Source of the DNA: Prevotella sp.
GTDB taxonomy: Bacteria > Bacteroidota > Bacteroidia > Bacteroidales > Muribaculaceae
Reading direction: 5' to 3'
Assembly: GCA_023662865.1 (NCBI GenBank)
Contig: JAMPIK010000019.1
Location: 1-43,324, forward strand
DNA length: 43,324 nucleotides
Shown: positions 1 through 9,000 of the stretch, one piece after another
Numbering within the stretch: position 1 is the stretch's first letter
Layout of the letters: each line of letters starts with the position of its first letter
The notes under the pieces: generated by a model
What the model was told of the DNA's origin: nothing
What the model saw: only the letters and a program-made list of their open reading frames with translations
Databases searched by the model: none
Made by a program: the position numbers and the translations under genes

Positions 1-50
1 GCACGTGATTTGTAATCTCGGGGTCGTTGGTTCGAATCCGACAAGAGGCT
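1..50 (+). tRNA. tRNA-Thr (anticodon TGT), 3' part only
   Basis: Only the 3' portion lies in the window. The anticodon loop TTTGTAA gives anticodon TGT, which reads threonine ACA codons. The T arm is GTTGG-TTCGAAT-CCGAC and the acceptor 3' strand is AAGAGGC followed by discriminator T at 50. CCA is not encoded and must be added by the nucleotidyltransferase, whose gene is at 41760. The proposed anticodon stem has one T-T mismatch in its middle. Confidence 0.9.
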
Positions 51-57
51 CAAACAG

Positions 58-89
58 AGGGCGTTCCATGTATTTGGTGCGCCCTTTGT
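58..89 (+). terminator. Probable terminator after tRNA-Thr
   Basis: A 6-bp stem, AGGGCG at 58-63 with CGCCCT at 80-85, encloses a 16-nt loop and is followed by TTGT. The stem is short and the T-tract weak, so this is a modest call supported by its place right after the tRNA. Confidence 0.45.
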
Positions 90-111
90 CATAACTGTCA
101 GACACACTCTT

Positions 112-429
112 ATGCACATACACAATACTACATTCGTTTGTTCAGAACGCGATTTGCCGAAATTGCTTGGACTGTTGCGAGGGGAGATTATACCGATGTT
201 GCTTGAAAGCGGCCATGCGCAACGGCCTCGTTTGTCGCGTGTTGCGTCCGCTTTACCACAAGGGCAAGAGTCGGAAAGCATCAGCTTGCAGTTTGAGTTT
301 GACACGCCGAAGGCGTATGCCGAATGGAAGCGCACACATTTGCCCGGTGTGGAAAAGAAGCTGAACGATACATTCGGCGAAAAAGTATTGTTGTTCAGTA
401 CGCTGTTGCAAGCGCTGCCTCATGAATAA
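112..429 (+). CDS. DUF4286 family protein
   Basis: This 105-residue protein matches the small DUF4286 family of Bacteroidetes in length and in its pattern: an N-terminal strand (FVCSERDL), a helix with GEIIPMLL, a strand SISLQFEF and a C-terminal segment [13 protein letters not shown]. The family has no established biochemical role, and I see no signal peptide or catalytic motif. Its stop overlaps the ruvC start by 8 nt, so the two are probably translationally coupled. Conserved partnership with ruvC would be the best clue to function. Confidence 0.75.
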   Translation: MHIHNTTFVCSERDLPKLLGLLRGEIIPMLLESGHAQRPRLSRVASALPQGQESESISLQFEFDTPKAYAEWKRTHLPGVEKKLNDTFGEKVLLFSTLLQALPHE

Positions 430-1009
430 TACACCGGCCATTAATCATGAACGCATAATCCTGGGCATTGACCCGGGAACCAATGTGATGGGTTATGCCC
501 TGCTGTCGGTAGACGGCGGGAAGCCCAGTCTAATGGTGATGGGAGTGATTAAACTCTCCAAGTTTGAGGATCACTACTTGCGGCTGCGACGTATTTATGA
601 GAGAGTCAGCTCATTAGTGGCTCAACATTTGCCGGATGAACTGGCTATTGAGGCACCGTTTTTCGGCAAGAATGTTCAGAGTATGCTTAAATTGGGAAGG
701 GCGCAAGGAGTGGCCATGGCTGCGGCATTGGTACGCGATATTCCGATTACGGAATATCCGCCAAGGAGCATAAAACAAAGTATTACCGGCGTAGGCTCCG
801 CGTCCAAAGAACAGGTTGCCAATATGTTGAAGTATCTTCTGCATATCCCAGATGAGAATATGCCGGCATTGCTTGATGCAACCGATGCGCTGGCCGTTGC
901 GCTTACTCACTTTTACGAAAGCAACAAGCCCTCGCTGCCCAAAGGCCCTAAATCATGGGGCGAATTTCTTAAACAAAATCCTGACCGATTGGCACAACGC
1001 CGCAAATAG
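422..1009 (+). CDS. ruvC: Crossover junction endodeoxyribonuclease RuvC
   Basis: RuvC is the dimeric Holliday-junction resolvase that works with the RuvAB branch-migration motor in recombinational repair. The 195-residue protein has the RNase H-like fold signatures: [13 protein letters not shown] with catalytic D17, [11 protein letters not shown] with E77, the LGRAQGV helix, and C-terminal [10 protein letters not shown] supplying D152 and D155. All four acidic residues of the active site are therefore present. Length is slightly above the usual 170-190 because of a short N-terminal extension. It overlaps the DUF4286 gene by 8 nt and is followed after 8 nt by the carbonic anhydrase gene. Confidence 0.97.
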   Translation: MNNTPAINHERIILGIDPGTNVMGYALLSVDGGKPSLMVMGVIKLSKFEDHYLRLRRIYERVSSLVAQHLPDELAIEAPFFGKNVQSMLKLGRAQGVAMAAALVRDIPITEYPPRSIKQSITGVGSASKEQVANMLKYLLHIPDENMPALLDATDALAVALTHFYESNKPSLPKGPKSWGEFLKQNPDRLAQRRK

Positions 1010-1017
1010 ACGGAATT

Positions 1018-1557
1018 ATGATTGATGAAATGTTGAAATATAACCGTGAGTTTGTGGCTTCCGGTGCGTATAAAGAGTTTGAAACGAGCAAGTACCCGGA
1101 CAAAAAATTGGCCATAGTGACTTGCATGGACACACGGTTGGTGGCGTTGCTGCCGGCGGCATTAGGTATTAAGAACGGCGATGTCAAAATGATTAAGAAT
1201 GCGGGCGGAACGATTACTAATCCTTTTGACTCCACGGTGCGCAGTTTGTTGGTGGCTGTGTATGAACTTGGAGTAGAGGAGATAATGGTAATCGGTCATA
1301 CCGGCTGCGGAGTGCAGGGCATGGATGCGGACGAAATGCTTCAGATAATGCTCAAGCGAGGAGTATCGCAAGAGCATATAGACCTGATGGGGCATTGCGG
1401 CATAAACCTGAAAGAGTGGCTTCACGGCTTTGAAGACACCGCCGAGGCGGTACTTGAAACCGTAGACCTGCTAAGCCACCACCCGCTGATGCCGCCCGGC
1501 ATAACCGTATGCGGCTACATCATGGACTCCGCCACCGGCGCCCTCAATCCGTTGTAA
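1018..1557 (+). CDS. Beta-class carbonic anhydrase
   Basis: This is a zinc enzyme interconverting CO2 and bicarbonate. The 179-residue sequence carries the beta-class ligands: CMDTR with C36 and the D38/R40 dyad, and GHTGCG with H94 and C97. Its short length and the NAGG segment near residue 61 suit the compact bacterial subgroup. No signal peptide is seen, so it should be cytoplasmic, supplying bicarbonate for carboxylations such as fumarate/succinate metabolism in Bacteroidales (inference). It is the last gene of the DUF4286-ruvC cluster and faces the permease gene tail to tail across a long palindrome. Confidence 0.93.
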   Translation: MIDEMLKYNREFVASGAYKEFETSKYPDKKLAIVTCMDTRLVALLPAALGIKNGDVKMIKNAGGTITNPFDSTVRSLLVAVYELGVEEIMVIGHTGCGVQGMDADEMLQIMLKRGVSQEHIDLMGHCGINLKEWLHGFEDTAEAVLETVDLLSHHPLMPPGITVCGYIMDSATGALNPL

Positions 1558-1618
1558 ACCCAAGTTTGTTGAAGAGTAGGTATAATGCAGTGAATTGGCG
1601 TATTACGCACGCCTTTTG

Positions 1619-1681
1619 CCGGATATCATAGTCCCAAACACCCACGGCTTTGCCGCGTATGTTTGGGGCTATGATATCCGG
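1619..1681. repeat. Long palindrome with 37-nt repeat core, copy 1
   Basis: Arms of 22 nt (1619-1640 and 1660-1681) are complementary at 21 of 22 positions, the odd one being a possible G-T pair. They can form a very stable cruciform or RNA hairpin between two convergent genes. No T-tract follows on either side, so it is not a textbook terminator. The inner 37 nt at 1632-1668 recur with three differences at 10950-10986. The rest of 1558-1746 holds no gene that I can support. Confidence 0.8.
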
Positions 1682-1746
1682 TGTGCGTTGCGCGTCACCA
1701 AAGTCTATAAATATCAATGTAATATGACTTGCGAAACTTGAATGTG

Positions 1747-2976
1747 TTATTGTTGGGTGGCGTTGAAGCCGGCGGCGGATACGGCGCGTTTCAAGGTTTC
1801 GGGGTCGTGATTGCCTTCTACTGTGGCGCGGCCGGTGCTCAGGTTTACTTCTACTTGAGTTACTCCCGGCACTGATGAGATAGCTTTCTCTACTGAGGCT
1901 TGGCAATGGGGGCAGTTCATGCCGGTTATTACATAAATTTGTGTCATATCGTTGAATGTTTTTGATTTTCTGAAGAAGCGGCGTCCGAATGCCACCAACA
2001 GCAGAGCCGCCATTATTCCGGCGCATATGAGGGGGAATATTTCCGAGGTGTCTGTGTGGCAGGCACCGTGCGCGATGTGTGGCAATACAACCCGGTTGGC
2101 CGGGAGCAGGTAATCAATTATCAGGCCGAAACCGATTGCTCCGGCTATGATTGCCGCCAAGTAGAGTGTGGCTGCTTTCTTGCCCATTTCGCGGCTGATG
2201 AGGGTGAAGGAGGCAAAGTTGGCCGCCGGTCCGGCCATGAGCAGTACCAGTGCCGTGCCGGGGGAGAGGCCTTTCAACATCAGCGACATGGCAATGGGTA
2301 TTGAGCCGGTGGCGCATACATACATAGGTATAGCCACTACCACCACCGCCAACATTGCGAGCAGCGGCCTGTCGCCGAGAGCGGCGAAGAAGTCTGCCGG
2401 CACATAGACAGTGATAAGTGCAGCGATAATCAGACCGGCCACAAGCCAGCCGCCAATGCTGCCAACGAGGTCGACAAATCCGTATTTCAGCGCGTCAAGG
2501 CAGCGTTTGCCCAATGAGGCTGTTTCCGGTTCACCTTCTTCTATAACTGTTGATGCACATGAGTCGGCGTTATCTTTTTTCTCGGAAACCCCGACTGCGA
2601 GTCCGGCACCTAGGGCGGTGATGAGCGCAGCTATTGGTCGGATTATTGCGAAAGCGGAACCGAGCATTGAGTAAGTGGCGGCTATACTGTCCACACCCGT
2701 TTGGGGCGTTGCAACTAAGAATGAGGTAGTTGCGGCTCGTGAAGCACCACCTCGGCGCAGAGCAACGGCAGTGGGCAATACTCCACATGAACACAGAGGC
2801 AACGGAATGCCGAGCAGGGCGGCTTTGCAGACCGAGCCGAAGCCGGGCGAGGCAAGGTGTCGCGCCATTATGCGTTGAGGCACAAAGGCGTGCATCAGCC
2901 CGGCTATAAGGAAACCGAGAAGTATGTAAGGCGCCATTTCGGCAAGCATAAACAGCAATGAATCAAGTATTTCCAT
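1747..2976 (-). CDS. Permease (SO_0444-like Cu/Zn efflux type) with C-terminal HMA domain
   Basis: This 409-residue inner-membrane protein has two blocks of hydrophobic helices (about 1-130 and 165-330) separated by an acidic cytoplasmic linker. The first block contains PLPLCSCGVLP with C62 and C64, typical of the DUF318/ArsP-type permeases that include the SO_0444 family of proposed Cu/Zn exporters. Residues about 344-409 form a heavy-metal-associated domain with GMNCPHC (C355, C358), the fold used to bind Cu(I) or Zn(II). The fusion suggests that the HMA domain captures the metal for export; the actual substrate is inference. It lies 12 nt downstream of the glycosyltransferase gene and probably shares its promoter. 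Confidence 0.88.
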   Translation of the reverse strand: MEILDSLLFMLAEMAPYILLGFLIAGLMHAFVPQRIMARHLASPGFGSVCKAALLGIPLPLCSCGVLPTAVALRRGGASRAATTSFLVATPQTGVDSIAATYSMLGSAFAIIRPIAALITALGAGLAVGVSEKKDNADSCASTVIEEGEPETASLGKRCLDALKYGFVDLVGSIGGWLVAGLIIAALITVYVPADFFAALGDRPLLAMLAVVVVAIPMYVCATGSIPIAMSLMLKGLSPGTALVLLMAGPAANFASFTLISREMGKKAATLYLAAIIAGAIGFGLIIDYLLPANRVVLPHIAHGACHTDTSEIFPLICAGIMAALLLVAFGRRFFRKSKTFNDMTQIYVITGMNCPHCQASVEKAISSVPGVTQVEVNLSTGRATVEGNHDPETLKRAVSAAGFNATQQ

Positions 2977-2988
2977 GTGTTTGTGTGG

Positions 2989-4176
2989 TTAGTGGGGCTG
3001 TTGCCAGGTGTAATTTGTGTGTTTGTTGGCTTGAAAATCGGCGCGGTAACAGGCGTTGGCAATAGGGCGTATCAGCCAAAGGATTGGAACTGACCACCAT
3101 AACTTAATAGTTTGCATGGCAGCGGCGGCGCGTCGATAAACGCAAATCTGGTCGGCCCAAAGCAGCAACATGAGCAAAAGAGCGGCACAAACCGGCAGCA
3201 AGTTAGGCAGACCGATTACGGCTGCTGCTATTGCGCAAAGCAAAGCTCCCCACACGCTCAAGCTCATAAATCCTTGTGTACGCAGGGCGCCGGTGTGAAG
3301 GTACTTGGCGGTGAATGTATATCGCTCCTTGTTGTGCTTCCATAGCCGCGTGAATTCTTCCGGGGGGAATTGGATTGCCGGCATGGCCTCCGGTTGAAAT
3401 ATCACTGCGGTATTTTCCGACGTTGAGATTTCATTTACGAAAATATCGTCTTCGCCGTTCTGAAAGCGATTGGTTGACGCAAAGCCTTTGTTCTCAAAAA
3501 ATGTGTCGGGGCGGAAGGCCAGATTATACGCTGTGCCTCTGTACGGGTGATTGAGGAGAGCCGCTCCGAGCCAACGGGTATCGGAAGAAAGAGTGTCGAA
3601 CGAGCGCCAATATTTGCCGGAGCCTTTGTCAGTGTCATTTGGCAGGCGAATAGCTCCGAGTCCTATTTCAATATCTTTATCGGCAAAAGGGGCGGCCATG
3701 AGTCGCAGCCAGTTGTCCGATGGAATTTCAATGTTGGAGGCGGTAAGCAGTGCAACCGGATATTTTGCAGCACGAAGCCCTATGGTGTAAGCCAATTTGC
3801 GGTGGCTGATATTTTTTGCCGTGTCGGAGACGAATGTCAAGTAGAGCCGGGGATTGCTTTCCAGCATATTCTCAACAATCTCGCGAGTATTGTCGATAGA
3901 GGCATCGTTAACAACAATCACCTCAAACTCCGGGTGGTTCTGTTGCAATAACGTATTGAGAAAAGTCTCGATATGCTTTTCGGCATTGTGTGTGTAAACG
4001 ATTACTGACATGCCGGGGAGATTGTCGTCTGCCGGTGTGTCGCTAGTCATTCTCTTGCTGTAGCGAGCCACTTTCCTCATGTGCCGCAAACCGATGACGG
4101 CTGCCGCCAAAGCGAAGATAAATGCCGCGCAAAGCAAATATATTGATATATTGTCAATAGCTAAACTGAAAATCAT
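2989..4176 (-). CDS. Membrane-anchored family 2 glycosyltransferase
   Basis: The 395-residue protein has an N-terminal membrane helix (about 10-30) and a GT-A domain beginning MSVIVYTHNAEKHIETF. The nucleotide-sugar motif VVNDASIDNT lies near residue 90 and a later acidic stretch, NGEDDIFVN, fits the acceptor/base region. Two or three hydrophobic helices (about 305-380) close the protein. This arrangement is common for GT2 enzymes acting at the inner face of the inner membrane on surface polysaccharide. No polysaccharide cluster surrounds it, so substrate and product are unknown. The start codon lies 4 nt beyond a sigma-ABfr -7 box. Confidence 0.85.
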   Translation of the reverse strand: MIFSLAIDNISIYLLCAAFIFALAAAVIGLRHMRKVARYSKRMTSDTPADDNLPGMSVIVYTHNAEKHIETFLNTLLQQNHPEFEVIVVNDASIDNTREIVENMLESNPRLYLTFVSDTAKNISHRKLAYTIGLRAAKYPVALLTASNIEIPSDNWLRLMAAPFADKDIEIGLGAIRLPNDTDKGSGKYWRSFDTLSSDTRWLGAALLNHPYRGTAYNLAFRPDTFFENKGFASTNRFQNGEDDIFVNEISTSENTAVIFQPEAMPAIQFPPEEFTRLWKHNKERYTFTAKYLHTGALRTQGFMSLSVWGALLCAIAAAVIGLPNLLPVCAALLLMLLLWADQICVYRRAAAAMQTIKLWWSVPILWLIRPIANACYRADFQANKHTNYTWQQPH

Positions 4177-4180
4177 GGTG

Positions 4181-4211
4181 CAAAGTTACAACAACTTGCA
4201 AAGCTTGCAAA
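4181..4211 (-). promoter_or_regulatory. Sigma-ABfr-type promoter of the glycosyltransferase-permease unit
   Basis: On the minus strand TTTG (4211-4208), 19 nt, then TAACTTTG (4188-4181) match the Bacteroidetes -33/-7 consensus. The ATG begins at 4176, leaving 4 nt after the -7 box, so the transcript should be leaderless or nearly so. Confidence 0.75.
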
Positions 4212-4267
4212 ATCGGGTGTTCTAAAAAATGTTATTTCCGGGATACTTTGCCACTCGGTTGCAGCTT

Positions 4268-5326
4268 TCAGATACCAAGCAAGTCGCGTGTTATGTCAAG
4301 GGCTGTGAGAATTTCATTGTCCGGGACACTCACGGCTTCAACAGGCTCACCCGGTTGTTTAAGCAGTGTGAAGCAGATAGCACCGGGATTCGGATTTTTT
4401 TTGTCGTGGTGCATAAGCTCCAACAGCTTGGGGTATTGGGAGCAATCAAAATGTACGGAAGGATACAATTCGCGGATTTTTTCGGCAAACAGTTGCAATT
4501 GATTTGAAGGGAAATCAAACAATATATTGCTCAAGACCAAGGTGGTAACAGTACCAATGGCAACAGCGTGTCCATGGGTGAGGGGAGTGTTTGTTTCATT
4601 AAAATATGCTTCGAGTGCGTGTCCGAAGGTATGTCCAGAATTGAGTATGCGTCTGAGACCGGCTTCTTTGGGGTCTGCCGCTACAATTTTGAGCTTGAAA
4701 TTTACCGACTCTTCAATCAGAGGCAACCATTTTTTTTCATCAAGAGAAAAGGGGTTAATATTAATGTATTCAGCAAAGGTATCGGGTCCGATCAGCAGAC
4801 TGTGTTTAAGCATTTCGGCCCAGCCGGAAAGGATTTGTTTGTGCGGAAGAGAGCCAAGGAATTGTGGCGAAATTATTGTGGCGTAAGGCAATCGGAAAGC
4901 TCCGACAATATTCTTGACGCCTGCAAGGTTCACGCCGGTTTTACCACCGCAGGCGGCATCTACAGCTCCGAGCAAGGTAGTGGGAATGTTAATATACTCC
5001 ACCCCGCGCATATAGCACGCTGCCACAAAGCCGCCGAGGTCTGTTGTCATGCCGCCGCCAAGGTTTATTACCGCTGATTTGCGATTTGCGCCGGATGCAA
5101 GCATTTCATTCCATATTCGGGAAGCGGACTCAATCGTCTTATTCTCTTCTCCTTCCGGGTGAGGGATAAGTGTGCATTTGGAAATGATGTCTGCATCATT
5201 GAGTGCCTTTGTCAACAGGCCGACACAATTTTCAGGGATAATCATAAAGCACCCGGAAGGCGAGAGCTCATCAAAAATTTCACGAAGTCCAGCCGCGGCA
5301 TTGTATGTAAAGACAACTTCCCTCAT
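4268..5326 (-). CDS. aroB: 3-dehydroquinate synthase
   Basis: AroB converts DAHP to 3-dehydroquinate, the second step of the shikimate pathway, using NAD and a divalent metal. The 352-residue protein shows NLGGGMTTDLGGF (about 88-100), CGGKTGVN (about 126-133), GWAEMLKHSLL with metal ligand E171, NSGHTFGHALE with H232, and THGHAVAIG with H251. I placed the start at 5326 because the longer open frame upstream overlaps the HAD gene in another frame and encodes nothing family-like. The HAD gene ends at 5329, leaving 2 nt between them. Linkage to envelope genes rather than other aro genes is noteworthy. Confidence 0.95.
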   Translation of the reverse strand: MREVVFTYNAAAGLREIFDELSPSGCFMIIPENCVGLLTKALNDADIISKCTLIPHPEGEENKTIESASRIWNEMLASGANRKSAVINLGGGMTTDLGGFVAACYMRGVEYINIPTTLLGAVDAACGGKTGVNLAGVKNIVGAFRLPYATIISPQFLGSLPHKQILSGWAEMLKHSLLIGPDTFAEYININPFSLDEKKWLPLIEESVNFKLKIVAADPKEAGLRRILNSGHTFGHALEAYFNETNTPLTHGHAVAIGTVTTLVLSNILFDFPSNQLQLFAEKIRELYPSVHFDCSQYPKLLELMHHDKKNPNPGAICFTLLKQPGEPVEAVSVPDNEILTALDITRDLLGI

Positions 5327-5328
5327 TT

Positions 5329-6063
5329 TTACAATTTTCGGGGAGCGACAAGTTCTGAAACGTGGTCGCCAAATTCGGGCATTGATGAGAAGACAATATC
5401 CGCGCCGGCGTCTAAAAGAGCCGCTTCCGGCACCGGGCCGGTGGTTATGCCTATGGTGAAACACCCGGCGGCATGACCGGCTTGAACGCCGAGCGGTGCA
5501 TTTTCAATTACAATGGTTTGAGCGGCAACGCTTTCGGCCTTTTCAAGCCCCTTGAGGTAAGGCTCCGAATCCGGTTTGCCTTTTGTTACATCAAGCGCAG
5601 TTACCCTCATGTGAGGGTGAAAAGCCCCCGGGTAGTCGTGGGCCAGACTCTCCAACAGACTGTTTTGAGCGGATCCGGTTACGAGTACACGTTTCAATCC
5701 GGCCTTTCGCAGCTCGTCAAGCATTTTTGATGCGCCCGGCATTTGTTGCCGCGGTCCTTGTTGTCTGAAATATTCAGATTTAAGCGCATACAGTTTTTCC
5801 ACCTCACCGGGTTTCGGATTGCGACCGAGACGCTCTTGCATGAGCATCTCAATGGTGGCTTTGCCGGTCATTCCCTCGTAAAGAAAAAATTCATCTTCGG
5901 AGCAAGGAATACCTTGTTCGTCCATCATTTTTTTCCACGCACTCGCATGACCCGGCATGGAGTCGTAAAGCACACCGTCCATGTCAATCAGGGCGGCCAC
6001 AGGATGCCAGCACTCAATGTCGTGACGTTTACAATATGATGAAATAGAGCTGACTATGTCCAT
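5329..6063 (-). CDS. HAD-superfamily phosphatase, beta-phosphoglucomutase-like
   Basis: This 244-residue enzyme has motif I as IDMDGVLYDS (nucleophile D27, acid/base D29), an alpha-helical cap of the PGM/phosphatase type (about 38-110), motif II in VLVTGSAQNS, a lysine in TKGKPDSEP and a motif-III-like IVIENAPLGVQAG. The cap and DMDGV signature point to beta-phosphoglucomutase or sugar-phosphate phosphatases; the exact substrate cannot be read. About 20 extra residues precede the core. Its start overlaps the AsmA-like stop by one base (TAATG), and aroB follows after 2 nt, so it sits inside a compact operon. Confidence 0.88.
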   Translation of the reverse strand: MDIVSSISSYCKRHDIECWHPVAALIDMDGVLYDSMPGHASAWKKMMDEQGIPCSEDEFFLYEGMTGKATIEMLMQERLGRNPKPGEVEKLYALKSEYFRQQGPRQQMPGASKMLDELRKAGLKRVLVTGSAQNSLLESLAHDYPGAFHPHMRVTALDVTKGKPDSEPYLKGLEKAESVAAQTIVIENAPLGVQAGHAAGCFTIGITTGPVPEAALLDAGADIVFSSMPEFGDHVSELVAPRKL

Positions 6064-9000
6064 TACTTCTTATTCTTCTTTTTCTTTTTCGTGGAGGCTT
6101 CTTCCTCGGACTTTTTTACATACTTCTCGTTGAAGGCCTTGATGATGTCGTTATTATTGCCCAACACTTTGATTGCCGGGGCTTTAAGCGAATTGCCTAA
6201 CATATCCATTGGCGAAGAGAAATTGGAGTCGTCTGATGAGCTGTCGCCAACGGATTCACGCCCCATTTCCTTATCGAGGTTGTATTTGTCAAATTCCGGA
6301 CGGTCAGCATATGACACCGCGGCTTTATTGATGAGTTTACGTAATTCCAAACGCATGGCTTTGACGAAGTTAACACGTTGTGTTTCAATGAGGTCTACCA
6401 TCTCCTGCGCCTCATTCTCCTTGTATTTGGCACCGCCGAACCGCAATTTGGGTTTATCGAACGTGCCCTTTACATTGATACCGAATTTGAAAGGTATCGG
6501 CGATTTGAGCACCGAGAGATGATAATACATATTGGAGGCGAAGTCGTTTTGGCCGAGAAGGGCGAAACGGTATTTCTCCATGCCGAATTTGAAGGGATAC
6601 AGTCTTAATACATTGTCGTGCAGCGAAATCTGGATATTCATGTCGGTGATATGCAAAGGCCCTTTCTTGCGAATAAGCATCATGTGGGCGATTTTGCGAA
6701 TGAGAGGACTCTGTTCCAGAGTCAGGCCGTTACCCGTGAGGTTCAGCATCGCATTCATGGAATTGAAGTCTATGTCCATATTCGGATACATATCAAACGA
6801 ACCCACCAGTTTAGCCCCCACAACGCCGCTGAGGTCGGTCATCATCGGCGCCATTTCCGTGATAGTCGGGAAAGTGGTAAACAATTTTTGCAGGTCTATT
6901 TCGGAGAAACCGAGGTCAATGGCGAGATTGAGCAGAGCGGGGTTTCGGCTGGAATACAGCATATTAAGATACGCATTTCCGAAGTCGGTTGAAGCCATGA
7001 GCGAGTCAATGGAAGCGGCACCATCGTTTACGGCCAGGTCGGCACGCATATCGTATAAATCGATGTCTCCGTACAAAGCTTTGTCAGCGCGCAGGTGCAT
7101 ACGTGCATCAATATTGCGGGGCAGGACGAGAGGTATTGTGTCCGAAGCCAAAGACTCTACCGTGTCAATAGCCGCGGCGGCGCGTACTATGGCGTCTTGT
7201 TCCTCCGGACTTAACCGGGCAAGATGTCCTCGTTGTGTCTGCAGTGCGGAACCGAGCATGAAGTTATAAATCATCTGATTAAGATCAATCGACTTAATGT
7301 CGGCGTTTAGCCTTACAGTGAGGGGTTTGCGTGTGCGCCCAAGCATGAGTTGGCGTATGTTGGCTATTGTACCGGACAAACTCAAGGCGTTCTCTTGCGT
7401 TTTGATATATGCTCTATGCAGACGCACAGAGTCAAGAGAGAAGTCAAAGTCGAGATTGGAAATGTTTACCGGCACGGGGTACAGCAGATGCGTCAGACGC
7501 ACCTTTTCTGAAGACAAATTACCGTTAATTCCCCATGTCTTGAACAGATTCTTCACACCTTCATCTACTTTCAATCTCATAACATTCTCTTGTTTGGGAG
7601 AAGATGCACGTTTGCCTTTGTTTACACCCTTGTGTCGGCGTTCGCGCAGGTGTGCGGTGAGGTTTGATGAGAATGTCTTTGCTCCCAGACGCATTGTGGG
7701 GTCGGAGTACACAAGTCGGTCAGCGCTTAGATTGGCTTTCATGAGCGGCGACTCGGCATTCCCTTCATAACGGGTAAGAGAACCGTCGGCGCGCATCGCT
7801 TTTATTCTCACTTTTGTGGTGTCTGCCTCGGAGTCCATCTTGAAATTACGTGCGGTGAGGAGCATTCCCATCGGGGTAATCTCTTTGTCGTTGGTGCGTT
7901 CCCGCAGCAATTTGTCAGACGCTCCCGCTTTTAGAGTAGCACCGACAATTCCCACTCTCATTCCGGGCATGGAGTAGTCCAAAGTGTCGACTTCGGCAAA
8001 AGCCGATAAAGTACCCGGCACGCGCGGACCATGTTCAGACAAGGCGGTGCCGAAAGAGAATTTGGCTAACCGGCTGTAAACTTTCATGGCCATTGAGGGG
8101 AGTTCGCACAAGAAGTTGCGCACAAGCAGAGAGCCGTTGGCATCAATATTCTCGTATCTGAGAGCCCTCATGTCATCAAGCCGACATTTGATTTCAGCAT
8201 CGGCCTCCACTTCGCCGTGCAATGTAGAGCCTGGCATGAAGGCTGCAAACGGGTCAAGGTTCAAGTGCCCTTTGGATTGGAACGTAATCAACGGATTGTC
8301 AGAGAGTAGCTCCTCCACATAAGCACTCATATCGAGGCTCATGTCTTTACCCGCAATATTGAATAACGGCACATCCAAGCGGCTTAATTCCGGCTTCGCA
8401 CCATTGAAGTACATATTCCCTTGCAGGGCTATATTGTCTATGGAGAGAAGCGGATTGTCCGTCTCATCGTTTAACGTAAAGTAACTTTCAGGAATATTGA
8501 AGTTGACAGCCACGTCCGGCAAATCGGGTGCATCAAACCTCCACGGACATTTTACTTCCGCGCTCGCGGCTATGCTCATGTCTGTGTCAATCTGCCGGAG
8601 CATCGGTATCTTCTCAATCAACTCCTTCGGTATGGCCATTTGCAATGCCTTGAACGATACGGGGTTAATATCCAGTGAACATGATTTGAGTGTCATCGGT
8701 TCAGCGAGGCTAAGGGCGGTTTTGATCTTGGCACTGAATATAGCCAGCGAGACATTGTAATCAGGCAGGTTAAAATCAAGAGTGTTCAAATCCCAATCAA
8801 TACGGCCGGAACACTGAACGGGCCACCCGCTAAGGTAATTCTCGCCGTCCATGCCGAGCGAAAGTTTGCCTTGCAGTTTAGTGTCAAGCTGCTTGCAGTC
8901 CGTGTCCAAGGGGGTAATGTTAAGAGAAGCATTTGCCAAAGTTACGTCTGTGCCGGAGGCGGCGTCAAGGTAATGAATACCGCCCTGTGCGTTTAGAGAA

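Noticed and set aside
1544..2026. A 160-residue minus-strand frame across the palindrome and the permease 3' end
   Set aside because: It overlaps the HMA domain of the permease in another frame on the same strand and reads through the repeat; no family resemblance.
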